From NCBI GenBank assembly GCA_964541085.1, contig CAZIPA010000029.1, positions 1 through 26,048 of the forward strand: DNA of 26,048 bases, in the 5' to 3' direction. Position 1 is the stretch's first letter. Every line of letters starts with the position of its first letter. The position numbers were made by a program, and so were the translations under genes. Of this stretch, positions 14,729-22,309 are shown in pieces. The notes under the pieces were generated by a model. That model made no database searches and was not told where the DNA came from. It worked only from the letters and a program-made list of their open reading frames with translations. The DNA is from UBA4644 sp964541085 (GTDB lineage: Bacteria; Bacillota; Clostridia; Oscillospirales; Butyricicoccaceae).

Positions 14729-16723
14729 ATGGCGAAGACGGCACATCGCTATGACAACGAGAGCATTTCCGCCCTGAAGGGAGCCGACCGGGTACGCAAG
14801 CGCCCCGGCGTCATTTTTGGCTCTGACGGACTGGAAGGCTGCGAACACGCTTTTTTTGAGATACTGTCCAACTCCATCGACGAGGCCAGAGAGGGCCACG
14901 GCAGTCTGATCTATGTGACCCGCTATCTGGATCATTCCATTCAGGTGGAGGATTTTGGCCGGGGTATGCCGCTGGATTATAACGAAAAGGAGCAGCGCTA
15001 TAACTGGGAGCTGATTTACTGCGAGCTGTATGCCGGCGGAAAATACAGCAACGACAGCGGTGAAAACTATGAATACTCTCTTGGCCTGAACGGCTTGGGT
15101 GCCTGCGCCACCCAGTATTCCTCGGAGTTTTTCAATGTCGTCTCCCGCCGGGACGGCTTTGAATACCGGCTGCACTTTGAGCACGGCGAAAACAAAACCA
15201 CCGCCCCTCACGGGCTGGAAAAGCAGCCCTTTACCGGCAGAAAAACCGGTACGCTTCAGCATTTCAAGCCGGATATTCAGGTGTTCACCGACATTGACAT
15301 TCCGCTGGAGTTTTACCGTCAGACCCTGAAGCGGCAGGCGGTGGTCAATGCGGGACTGAAATTCATTCTGAAAAATGAAACCGCCCCCGGCCAGTTTGAA
15401 ACCGAAGAGTTCCTGTATGAAAACGGCATTCAGGACTATGTGGCCGAGCTGGCAGGGGAAAGCGCCCTGACCCTGCCCCGCTATTATAAAACCGAGCGCA
15501 CCGGCCGGGACCGTCCGGACAAGCCGGAATACCGGGTAAAGGTGGAGGCGGCCTTCTGCTTTACCAACACCACGCCGCTGGTGGAGTATTATCACAACTC
15601 CTCCTTTCTGGAGCACGGCGGCGCACCGGACAAGGCGGCTCGCTCTGCCTTTGTTTCCGCCCTGGATGCCTATCTGAAGCAGACGGGAAAATACCAGAAA
15701 AACGAGAGCAAGGTCAACTGGAACGACATCTCCGACAGTCTGCTGCTGGTGACCAACGGCTTTTCCACCTACACCTCCTACGAGAATCAGACGAAAAAGG
15801 CCATCACCAACAAATTCATTCAGGATATGATGACTGAGTTTCTGCGGGCATCGCTGGAGGTCTACTTCATCGAAAACCGGCAGGAGGCGGATCGGATCGC
15901 CGAGCAGGTGCTGGTGAACAAGCGGGCCCGGGAGCAGTCGGAGCGTACCCGGCTGAATCTGAAAAAGAAGCTGTCCGGTACGCTGGACATCACCAACCGG
16001 GTGCAGAAATTTGTGGACTGCCGCACCAAGGACCCCGCCCGGCGGGAGCTGTATATTGTGGAGGGCGACTCTGCATTGGGCTCGGTCAAGCAGGGAAGAG
16101 ATGCGGAATATCAGGCCATCATGCCGGTGCGGGGCAAGATTTTGAACTGCCTGAAGGTGGAATATGACCGCATTTTCAAAAGCGAGATCATCACCGATCT
16201 GCTGCGGGTGTTGGGCTGCGGCGTAGAGGTCAAGAGCAAGGTGAAGGACATCAATGCCTTTGACCTGAGTGCGCTGCGCTGGAACAAGATCATCATCTGC
16301 ACCGATGCCGATGAGGACGGCTATCAGATTCGCACTCTGATCCTTGCCATGCTGTACCGGCTGACGCCCACGCTCATCGACCTGGGCTATGTGTACATCG
16401 CAGAATCGCCCCTGTATGAAATCACCTGCAAGGACAAATCCTGGTTTGCCTATAACGATGCGGAAAAGGATGCGCTGGTGCAGAAGCTGGCCGGAAAAAA
16501 GCTGACCATCATGCGCTCCAAGGGACTGGGCGAAAATGAGCCGGAGATGATGTGGGAGACCACCATGAATCCCGAAACCCGCCGCCTGATTAAGGTTCTG
16601 CCCGGCGAGGCGGAGGAAACGGGCCGGATGTTTGATATTCTGCTGGGTGACAATCTGGCAGGCCGGAAGGATTATATCGCAGAGAACGGTGCGAAATATC
16701 TGGATCTGGCGGATATTTCCTGA
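14729..16723 (+). CDS. Divergent type IIA topoisomerase B subunit (GyrB/ParE-like)
   Basis: This is the ATPase/TOPRIM subunit of a type IIA DNA topoisomerase. The 664-residue product has a GHKL ATPase domain: putative catalytic Glu44 and Mg-binding Asn48 in EILSNSIDEA, Asp75 in VEDFGRGMP, a glycine loop GLNGLGA, and QTKK in the transducer. A TOPRIM domain carries IVEGDSALG, KQGRD, VRGKILN and the metal-binding CTDADEDGYQIRT. Several positions depart from the GyrB/ParE norm: FGRG for [DN]GRG, YEYSLGLNGLG for YKVSGGLHGVG, GDSALG for GDSAGG, and DADEDGYQI for DADVDGxHI. AAAGGAGGAG precedes the ATG. The A subunit follows after 14 bases. It could be the organism's topo IV or an extra paralogue. 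Confidence 0.9.
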   Translation: MAKTAHRYDNESISALKGADRVRKRPGVIFGSDGLEGCEHAFFEILSNSIDEAREGHGSLIYVTRYLDHSIQVEDFGRGMPLDYNEKEQRYNWELIYCELYAGGKYSNDSGENYEYSLGLNGLGACATQYSSEFFNVVSRRDGFEYRLHFEHGENKTTAPHGLEKQPFTGRKTGTLQHFKPDIQVFTDIDIPLEFYRQTLKRQAVVNAGLKFILKNETAPGQFETEEFLYENGIQDYVAELAGESALTLPRYYKTERTGRDRPDKPEYRVKVEAAFCFTNTTPLVEYYHNSSFLEHGGAPDKAARSAFVSALDAYLKQTGKYQKNESKVNWNDISDSLLLVTNGFSTYTSYENQTKKAITNKFIQDMMTEFLRASLEVYFIENRQEADRIAEQVLVNKRAREQSERTRLNLKKKLSGTLDITNRVQKFVDCRTKDPARRELYIVEGDSALGSVKQGRDAEYQAIMPVRGKILNCLKVEYDRIFKSEIITDLLRVLGCGVEVKSKVKDINAFDLSALRWNKIIICTDADEDGYQIRTLILAMLYRLTPTLIDLGYVYIAESPLYEITCKDKSWFAYNDAEKDALVQKLAGKKLTIMRSKGLGENEPEMMWETTMNPETRRLIKVLPGEAEETGRMFDILLGDNLAGRKDYIAENGAKYLDLADIS

Positions 16724-16737
16724 GAGGAGGGACGCAC

Positions 16738-18918
16738 ATGAAGGAAGAAAAACGATATGTAGAGCAGGAAATTCCGGTGACGCTGGAAACCAACTATATG
16801 CCCTATGCCATGAGCGTCATTGTCTCCCGGGCGCTGCCGGAAATCGACGGCTTCAAGCCCTCTCACCGAAAGCTGCTGTACACCATGTATAAAATGGGCC
16901 TGTTGACGGGCCCCCGCACCAAGTCGGCCAATGTGGTGGGCCAGACCATGAAGCTGAATCCCCACGGCGACGCCGCCATTTATGATACGCTGGTGCGTCT
17001 CAGCCGGGGCAACGGTTCGCTGCTGATGCCCTTTGTGGATTCCAAGGGAAACTTTGGTAAGGTCTATTCCCGGGATATGGCCTGCGCTGCGCCCCGTTAT
17101 ACGGAGGTTCGGCTGGACAAATTCTGCGGAGAGCTGTTTTCCGATATCGACAACGACGCGGTGGATTTTGTGGACAACTATGACGGCACCATGAAGGAGC
17201 CGGTGCTGCTGCCCACCACCTTTCCCAACATTCTGGTCAATCCCAATCTGGGTATCGCCGTGGGTATGGCCTGCCAGACCTGCGGCTTTGACCTGAACGA
17301 GGTCTGCCGCACGGCCATCGAGCGCATCAAAAATCCCCAGCACGATCTGCTGAGCACGCTGCTGGCACCGGATTTTCCCACCGGCGGAGAGCTGATCTAT
17401 GATCGCCGCCAGCTGGAGGAAATCTACCGCACCGGCCGTGGCTCCTTTCAGGTGCGCTGCAAGTGGGAATATTTCAAAACCGGCAACCTGATCGAGGTGA
17501 CGGAGATCCCCTATACCACCACGGTGGAGGCCATCATCGACAAGCTGGCCGATCTCATCAAGGCGGGCAAGGTGCGTGAAATCTCCGATATCCGGGACGA
17601 AACCGACAAAAACGGCCTGAAGCTGACCATCGACCTGAAGCGTGGCACTGACCCGGACAAGCTGATGGCCAAGCTGATGAAGCTGACGCCGCTGCAGGAC
17701 AGCTTTTCCTGCAACTTCAATATCCTCATCGGCGGAATGCCCCGGGTGATGGGCGTGGGCGAGATTCTGGACGAATGGACGGCCTGGCGCACAGACTGCA
17801 TCCGCCGGAAGGTGTATTACGATCTGCAAAAGAAAAAGTCCCGTCTGCATCTGCTGCGGGGCCTGCGGAAAATTCTGCTGGATATCGACAAGGCCATTGC
17901 CATCATCCGGGACACGGAGGAGGACGCAGAGGTCATCCCCAACCTGATGATCGGCTTTGGCATTGACGAGGTACAGGCGGACTTCATTGCGGAGATCAAG
18001 CTGCGCAACATCAATAAGGAGCACATTCTCAAGCGTCTGCAGGAGACGGAGGCGCTGGAAAAGGAGATCGACCGGCTGGAGGAGCTGCTGGAAAGCCGCC
18101 GCAAGCTGCAAAAGCTGCTGATCTCCGAGCTGGAACAGGTCATCAAAAAATATCCCACCCAGCGGCACACCCGCATCGTCTATGCGGACGAGGTGGAGGA
18201 ATATGACGAAAGCCAGCAGATTGAGGATTATCCCGTGACGGTCTTCCTGTCCCGGGAGGGCTATTGCAAAAAGATCGTTCCCCAGTCTCTCCGGGTCAGC
18301 AGCGAGCAGAAGTTCAAGGAGGGGGATGCCCTGCGCCAAAGCATGGAAACCTCCAACAAGGCCGAGCTGCTGCTGCTCACCAATCAGGCGCAGGCCTACA
18401 AGCTGCGGCTGCATGAGCTGGACGATACCCGTGCCAGTGCCCTGGGCGATTATCTCCCCCAGAAGCTGAACATGGACAGCGGGGAACAGCCGGTGTTTGC
18501 CCTGCTGCCCGGGGATTATTCCGGCAATCTCATCTGCGTTTTTGAAAACGGAAAAATCGCCAAGGTGGAGCTGTCCGCCTTTGCCACAAAATCCAACCGG
18601 CGCAAGCTCACCGGTGCCTATTCCGACAAATCGCCTCTGGTGGCGGCCTTCCATGCCACCCCCGATCTGGAGCTGGCGCTGTATACCCAATCCCGCATTC
18701 TCATCGTGAACACGGCCCTGCTGCAAGCCAAAACCACCCGCAATACCCAGGGCGTGGCTGTGCTGACGCTGAAGAAGAACCAGCAGGTGATCCGTGCCCT
18801 GCCGGTGGAACAGTCGGGCATTGAGAATCTCCCCCGCTATCGCACCCGCACCCTTCCGGCAGCCGGAGCCCTGATCCGGGAGGAGGATGCGCCGGACAAG
18901 CAGCTGTCCCTGCTGTAA
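16738..18918 (+). CDS. Divergent type IIA topoisomerase A subunit (GyrA/ParC-like)
   Basis: This is the DNA breakage-reunion subunit partnering the upstream gene. The 726-residue product has the winged-helix region with KPSHRKLLYTM, the NPHGDAAIYDTLVRL segment, and the putative catalytic Tyr121 after Arg120 in APRYTE. A tower and coiled-coil gate (about 340-500) follow, then a shortened beta-pinwheel-like C-terminus. The strict GyrA box (QxRGGKG type) is absent; the closest segment is SNRRKLTGAYSDKSP, which argues for topo IV-like decatenation rather than supercoiling, as inference. The residue matching E. coli GyrA Ser83 is Ala79, while the Asp87 equivalent (Asp83) is kept. A TGAGAGGAGG ribosome site overlaps the upstream stop. 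The name ParC-like is safer than parC. Confidence 0.9.
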   Translation: MKEEKRYVEQEIPVTLETNYMPYAMSVIVSRALPEIDGFKPSHRKLLYTMYKMGLLTGPRTKSANVVGQTMKLNPHGDAAIYDTLVRLSRGNGSLLMPFVDSKGNFGKVYSRDMACAAPRYTEVRLDKFCGELFSDIDNDAVDFVDNYDGTMKEPVLLPTTFPNILVNPNLGIAVGMACQTCGFDLNEVCRTAIERIKNPQHDLLSTLLAPDFPTGGELIYDRRQLEEIYRTGRGSFQVRCKWEYFKTGNLIEVTEIPYTTTVEAIIDKLADLIKAGKVREISDIRDETDKNGLKLTIDLKRGTDPDKLMAKLMKLTPLQDSFSCNFNILIGGMPRVMGVGEILDEWTAWRTDCIRRKVYYDLQKKKSRLHLLRGLRKILLDIDKAIAIIRDTEEDAEVIPNLMIGFGIDEVQADFIAEIKLRNINKEHILKRLQETEALEKEIDRLEELLESRRKLQKLLISELEQVIKKYPTQRHTRIVYADEVEEYDESQQIEDYPVTVFLSREGYCKKIVPQSLRVSSEQKFKEGDALRQSMETSNKAELLLLTNQAQAYKLRLHELDDTRASALGDYLPQKLNMDSGEQPVFALLPGDYSGNLICVFENGKIAKVELSAFATKSNRRKLTGAYSDKSPLVAAFHATPDLELALYTQSRILIVNTALLQAKTTRNTQGVAVLTLKKNQQVIRALPVEQSGIENLPRYRTRTLPAAGALIREEDAPDKQLSLL

Positions 18919-19006
18919 GGAAAAAATCACTGCATTGGGAATAAAATTCCTCGCTTTCGGATAGGATGAGGATAACCACATTCCACCGGAAAGGAAGGTT
19001 CATCCC

Positions 19007-19261
19007 ATGCAGACCATGCAGCAGAAGAAGGCCCGGAAGCAGAACCAACAGCAGCAGGAGACCCGGCGGCAGAGCCTGCTGGAGGAGTATTATGATACGC
19101 TTTTCCAGCTGCGGCAGATTCGCGCCGCCTTTCAGCAGGTGACAGACCCGGAGCTGATCTCCGCCTGCGTTTATGAAATGAACGCCATGCAGCAGCGCTA
19201 TACCTACCTGCTCCAGCAGATGAAGCGGGAAAAGATTACCTGTCTGCGGGTGCTTCGCTGA
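19007..19261 (+). CDS. DUF2508 (YaaL-like) family protein
   Basis: The 84-residue product is mostly helical and charged. It matches the DUF2508 pattern: a Gln/Lys/Arg-rich N-terminus, LLEEYYDTLFQLRQIRAAF, then VTDPELISACVYEMNAMQQRYTYLL split by the helix turn, and a KREKITC end. In other Firmicutes this family includes YaaL, near recombination and sporulation genes; the function is unknown. The ATG at 19007 has AAGGAAGG 8 bases upstream. It stands alone between the topoisomerase pair and a bidirectional terminator. Confidence 0.78.
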   Translation: MQTMQQKKARKQNQQQQETRRQSLLEEYYDTLFQLRQIRAAFQQVTDPELISACVYEMNAMQQRYTYLLQQMKREKITCLRVLR

Positions 19262-19286
19262 ACAGAACGCCACGGGGCAAAAAAAC

Positions 19287-19323
19287 AACCGTCCGGACAG
19301 CGCAGTTCGGACGGTTTCTTTCT
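19287..19323. terminator. Bidirectional rho-independent terminator
   Basis: A 9-bp perfect stem (AACCGTCCG at 19287-19295, CGGACGGTT at 19308-19316) is followed by TCTTTCT on the + strand and preceded by an A-rich run that would read as a U tract on the minus strand. It lies between the convergent DUF2508 and TtcA-like genes and can serve both. Confidence 0.85.
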
Positions 19324-19337
19324 ATATTGTAAGATTG

Positions 19338-20078
19338 TCACAGATCATCCCGGGAAGCGGAAGCATCCAGCCGTTCCCAGCCGGGCAGGGGCAGTCGCTG
19401 AAAGCTCTTGAACAGATTGTCCTTCAGCCCGGGATAGCGGCCCTCCAGCGTGTACAAAAGCTGCTTCATATCCTCCCGCCGGGTATTTTTGTCCGCCGGA
19501 CAGGGATTGTGAACCACGGGAAGCTGCTGCCGCAGGGCAAAGTTGCGGATGGTTTTTTCGTGGAGATACAGCATGGGACGAATGGAGACGAGTCCGGTGC
19601 GGTCCAGCTGTGTCACCGGGAGAAAGCAGCTGAGCCGCCCTTCATAAATCAGCGACAGGGCAAAGGTCTCCAGCGCGTCGTCATAGTGATGCCCCAGCGC
19701 CACCTTGTCGCAGCCCAGCTCCAATGCCTGACTGTTGAGGATTCCCCGGCGCAGCTTGGCACACAGGGCACAGGGATTGTCCTCCTGCCGCAGCTCAAAG
19801 ACGATCTGGCGAATCTGGGAGGGATACTGATAAAAGGGTACCTCCAGCTGCCGGCACAGCGCCGCCACCGGGGAAAAATCCATCTCCGGATAGCCCATGT
19901 CCACCGTGATGGCAAACAGCTGAAAGGGGATGGGCCCCTGCCGCCGCAATTCCGCCAGCAGCGTCAGCAGCGTCAGAGAATCCTTCCCGCCGGAGACACC
20001 CACGGCGATGCGGTCTCCCGGCAAAATCATCTGATAATCCCGGACGCAGCGGCGCAGGGAAGAAAGCAGCTTTTTCAT
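19338..20078 (-). CDS. TtcA-family tRNA 2-thiocytidine biosynthesis protein
   Basis: The product is a PP-loop ATP pyrophosphatase of the TtcA family, which adds sulfur to cytidine 32 of some tRNAs. The 246-residue protein has the PP-loop SGGKDS (29-34) and PCALCAKLRRG with Cys103 and Cys106. A third Cys at 193 (NPCP) matches the three-cysteine [4Fe-4S] site of TtcA. The GHHYDDALET motif is also present. The start at 20078 is supported by GGAG (complement of 20087-20090) 8 bases upstream and begins with MKKLL. A 23-residue longer frame would run through the promoter. The missing lysidine-synthase features argue against TilS. Confidence 0.88.
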   Translation of the reverse strand: MKKLLSSLRRCVRDYQMILPGDRIAVGVSGGKDSLTLLTLLAELRRQGPIPFQLFAITVDMGYPEMDFSPVAALCRQLEVPFYQYPSQIRQIVFELRQEDNPCALCAKLRRGILNSQALELGCDKVALGHHYDDALETFALSLIYEGRLSCFLPVTQLDRTGLVSIRPMLYLHEKTIRNFALRQQLPVVHNPCPADKNTRREDMKQLLYTLEGRYPGLKDNLFKSFQRLPLPGWERLDASASRDDL

Positions 20079-20086
20079 TCCATCAA

Positions 20087-20118
20087 CTCCCGGATTTATT
20101 TTAGTCGATATCCGGGAG
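20087..20118. repeat. Perfect 9-bp inverted repeat around the TtcA-like gene promoter
   Basis: CTCCCGGAT (20087-20095) and ATCCGGGAG (20110-20118) are exact reverse complements separated by 14 bases. The -10 box lies between them. The arm nearest the gene contains the Shine-Dalgarno and the expected transcription start. This placement suits a repressor operator. It is too far upstream to act purely as an RNA hairpin, because only one arm would be transcribed. Confidence 0.7.
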
Positions 20119-20126
20119 AAAGGCAA
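20098..20126 (-). promoter_or_regulatory. Sigma-A-like promoter of the TtcA-like gene
   Basis: On the minus strand TTGCCT (complement of 20121-20126) and TAAAAT (complement of 20098-20103) are 17 bases apart. The -10 box ends 19 bases before the start codon, so the leader is very short. A perfect 9-bp inverted repeat brackets the -10 box. Confidence 0.7.
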
Positions 20127-20229
20127 GCGAAAAAAGTGAAATTGCAATTGAGTATACGGCAGAAAAACGAAGGAAATCTACGAAAAACAGAGCACTCTTT
20201 TTCTAAATTGATTTTTTGTGAAAAAGCTG

Positions 20230-20258
20230 TTGACAAGCCGCCGCTCCTGTGGTATAAC
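20230..20258 (+). promoter_or_regulatory. Sigma-A promoter of rplM-rpsI
   Basis: A consensus TTGACA (20230-20235) and TATAAC (20253-20258) are 17 bases apart, 59 bases before the rplM start, within an AT-rich stretch unlike the surrounding coding DNA. Confidence 0.88.
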
Positions 20259-20279
20259 ATAGAGGCTGAATTGTGAAAA

Positions 20280-20298
20280 CTATTTTAGTTGAAAATAG
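20280..20298 (+). promoter_or_regulatory. Hairpin in the rplM leader
   Basis: CTATTTT (20280-20286) pairs with AAAATAG (20292-20298) over a five-base loop, three bases before the GGAGGAA ribosome site. Several Firmicute rplM messages carry L13-binding leaders, so this could be a compact autoregulatory element. I cannot match it to a known consensus by eye. Confidence 0.4.
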
Positions 20299-20317
20299 AA
20301 TCGGAGGAAAGATCATT

Positions 20318-20746
20318 ATGTCCACCTATATGGCAAAAAATGAGACCATTGAGCGTAAATGGTACATCCTGGACGCCGCCGGCAAGCCCCTGGGCCGTAC
20401 CGCTGCTGTGGCTGCTGCCCTGCTGAAGGGTAAGCACAAGCCCGAGTACACCCCCCATGTTGACTGTGGTGACTATGTTATCATCATCAACGCTGATAAG
20501 GCCGTGCTCACCGGCAAGAAGCTGACCCAGAAGTATTATCGGACCCATTCCGGTTATGTGGGCGGCCTGAAGGAGACCCAGTACAAGACCCTGATGGAAA
20601 AGAAGCCCTGCCTGGCTATGAAGCTGGCGGTGAAGGGTATGCTGCCCAAGAACAGCATTGGCCGCTGGTCTCTGCTGCGCTGCAAGATCTATGAGGGTGA
20701 GCAGCACAACAACGCCGCGCAGAAGCCCGAAGTCTGGGCAGAATAA
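20318..20746 (+). CDS. rplM: 50S ribosomal protein L13
   Basis: L13 is an early-assembly protein of the large ribosomal subunit. The 142-residue product matches family length and contains ERKWYILDAAGKPLGR, GKHKPEYTPHVDCGDYV, YYRTHSGYVGGLK and AVKGMLPKNSIGR. The start is the ATG at 20318 behind GGAGGAAAG. An upstream in-frame ATG at 20273 would include the ribosome site and leader hairpin. Codon use is strongly biased, as in other ribosomal genes. It is followed by rpsI after 16 bases. Confidence 0.97.
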   Translation: MSTYMAKNETIERKWYILDAAGKPLGRTAAVAAALLKGKHKPEYTPHVDCGDYVIIINADKAVLTGKKLTQKYYRTHSGYVGGLKETQYKTLMEKKPCLAMKLAVKGMLPKNSIGRWSLLRCKIYEGEQHNNAAQKPEVWAE

Positions 20747-20762
20747 GGGGAGGTAACGAACA

Positions 20763-21167
20763 ATGTATACACCGAAAAAGGCCTATTTCTATGGCACCGG
20801 CAGAAGAAAGAGCTCCATCGCCCGCGTCCGTCTGATCCCCGGCGGCACCGGCGTTATCACTGTCAATAACCGCACGCTGGACAATTACTTCGGCATGGAA
20901 ACCCTGAAGTACATTGTCCGTCAGCCCATCGAGACCGTCGGCGTCGCCGGCAAGTTCGATGTGGATGTGAAGGTCCAGGGCGGCGGCTTCACCGGCCAGG
21001 CCGGCGCAATCCGTCACGGTATCGCCCGCGCTCTGGTGCAGGCAGATGCCGAGTACCGTCCCGCACTGAAGGCCGCTGGCTTTATGACCCGCGACTCCCG
21101 CATGAAGGAGCGTAAGAAGTACGGTCTGAAGGCTGCCCGCCGCGCTCCCCAGTTCAGCAAGCGCTGA
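20763..21167 (+). CDS. rpsI: 30S ribosomal protein S9
   Basis: S9 sits on the head of the small subunit; its C-terminal tail reaches the P-site tRNA. The 134-residue product has the typical FYGTGRRKSSIARVRL start, the GGGFTGQAGAIRHGIARAL segment and the universally conserved C-terminus ending in QFSKR. The ATG follows GGGGAGG. Together with rplM it forms the usual two-gene operon, closed by a terminator. Confidence 0.98.
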   Translation: MYTPKKAYFYGTGRRKSSIARVRLIPGGTGVITVNNRTLDNYFGMETLKYIVRQPIETVGVAGKFDVDVKVQGGGFTGQAGAIRHGIARALVQADAEYRPALKAAGFMTRDSRMKERKKYGLKAARRAPQFSKR

Positions 21168-21186
21168 TTTTACTGCAAAAAGCTCG

Positions 21187-21226
21187 AAATCCCTGGAATC
21201 ACACGATTCCGGGGATTTTTCTTTTT
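21187..21226 (+). terminator. Rho-independent terminator of rplM-rpsI
   Basis: AAATCCC-GGAATC on the left (21187-21200) pairs with GATTCC-GGGATTT on the right (21205-21218) with one mismatch and an ACAC loop, followed by a T-rich tract through 21226. Confidence 0.92.
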
Positions 21227-21369
21227 AGCTGTGGGAAGGCGGAAAGAAGTGCGCTTTGGATATGCGCTGCTGTCCCTGTGCAATGGGCAGCTTCGCCTGT
21301 AAACGGCAGAGCCTACAATCCAAAATCCACGGAACGCAGAGCCTCCTTCAACGGGCACTCTGCGTTTTT
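21227..21369 (+). ncRNA. Candidate structured RNA or element ending in a terminator
   Basis: This gene-free stretch has several compatible stems on the + strand. TTTGGAT (21255-21261) pairs with ATCCAAA (21318-21324) as a closing stem around two hairpins, GCTG-CCC with GGGCAGC around a TGTGCAAT loop, and GCC with GGC around TGTAAAC. An intrinsic-terminator hairpin follows at the 3' end. No promoter of its own is evident, and the 96-codon open frame from 21256 has no ribosome site. I cannot match it to 6S, SRP, tmRNA, RNase P or a known riboswitch by eye. It may be a small RNA fed by readthrough from rpsI, or an unlabelled intergenic repeat. Confidence 0.4.
21333..21369 (+). terminator. Terminator-like hairpin after the structured element
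   Basis: A perfect 9-bp stem, AACGCAGAG (21333-21341) with CTCTGCGTT (21358-21366), closes on a 16-base loop and runs directly into T residues through 21369. No recognisable gene ends just upstream, which is what suggests that a non-coding transcript ends here. Confidence 0.7.
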
Positions 21370-21448
21370 GCTTTTTCCGGGCAGGCAGAAAATGTCGGAG
21401 TTTTACATAAATTTAACCCGGCGTGGCAAAAAAATGCAGCAAAGGTGA

Positions 21449-21476
21449 TTGACAATTCCGGGAAATGGTGTATAAT
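21449..21476 (+). promoter_or_regulatory. Sigma-A promoter of the ABC transporter operon
   Basis: A consensus TTGACA (21449-21454) and consensus TATAAT (21471-21476) are 16 bases apart. The start codon is at 21596, so the leader is more than 100 bases long. It contains a small hairpin (GCCGG/CCGGC) but no feature I can name. Confidence 0.88.
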
Positions 21477-21595
21477 GAAATTGTCGTTGCAGAATATGTG
21501 CCGTGTAACGAACGCTTTGCGAATGCGCACCCTGCGCCGTCTGTGAAAATAATTGTGAAGCCGGTGCTCCGGCCTGTGTTAAAAGGAGAAAAACC

Positions 21596-22309
21596 ATGCT
21601 GAAAATCGAACATTTATCCAAAGCCTACGGCGAAAAGAAGGCCGTGGACGATCTGAATCTGCACATCGCTCCCGGCGAAATCTATGGCTTTATCGGCCAC
21701 AACGGCGCGGGCAAAACCACCACGCTGAAATCTGTGGCCGGGATTCTGCAATTTGACGCCGGAGAAATCTACATTGACGGCAAATCCATCCGGACGCAGC
21801 CGCTGGAGTGCAAGCGCAGCTTTGCCTATATTCCAGACAATCCCGCTCTGTATGACTATATGACGGGAATCCAGTATCTGCATTTTGTGGCGGATATTTT
21901 CGGCGTCAGCGCCGGTGAACGGCAGGAGCGCATCCATAAATATGCTGATCTGTTTGAGCTCACCGCCGATCTGGCCCAGCCCATTGCTGCCTATTCCCAC
22001 GGCATGAAGCAAAAGCTGGCGATCATTTCCGCCTGGCTGCACCAGCCCAGACTGATTCTCATGGACGAACCCTTTGTAGGTCTGGATCCCAAGGCATCCC
22101 ATCTGCTGAAGGAAATGATGCGGGAGGTCTGCGACGGCGGCGGTGCGATTTTCTTCTCCACTCATGTGCTGGAGGTGGCAGAAAAGCTCTGCGACAAGGT
22201 TGCCATCATCAAGGGCGGACGGCTGATCCGCTCCGGCACCATGGAAGAGGTCAAGGGTGACGCCTCTCTGGAAGCGGTCTTTCTGGAACTGGAGGGAGAG
22301 GTATGCTGA
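21596..22309 (+). CDS. ABC transporter ATP-binding protein
   Basis: The 237-residue product is the ATPase of an ABC-2/EcsA-type exporter. It has Walker A GHNGAGKTT (34-42), a divergent signature YSHGMKQKL (133-141) typical of this exporter class, Walker B LILMDEP (153-159) and the H-loop His190 in FFSTH. The ATG at 21596 follows AAAAGGAGAA. The stop overlaps the permease start by 7 bases, so the two subunits are coupled. The exported substrate is unknown. EcsAB-like systems act in protein secretion and regulated proteolysis in other Firmicutes, but the match here is only at class level. Confidence 0.93.
   Translation: MLKIEHLSKAYGEKKAVDDLNLHIAPGEIYGFIGHNGAGKTTTLKSVAGILQFDAGEIYIDGKSIRTQPLECKRSFAYIPDNPALYDYMTGIQYLHFVADIFGVSAGERQERIHKYADLFELTADLAQPIAAYSHGMKQKLAIISAWLHQPRLILMDEPFVGLDPKASHLLKEMMREVCDGGGAIFFSTHVLEVAEKLCDKVAIIKGGRLIRSGTMEEVKGDASLEAVFLELEGEVC

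Noticed and set aside
18935..18967. Possible promoter (TTGGGA ... TAGGAT) before the DUF2508 gene
   Set aside because: The spacing is 21 bases and both boxes are weak, so it is not supportable as a sigma-A promoter.
16672..18981. A 769-codon open frame antisense to the topoisomerase A subunit
   Set aside because: Same explanation: the sense frame encodes a complete conserved topoisomerase subunit, and the antisense translation has no recognisable domain.
21256..21546. A 96-codon + strand frame between rpsI and the ABC operon
   Set aside because: It crosses a terminator hairpin and the promoter of the next operon, lacks a Shine-Dalgarno, and has no protein-like composition.
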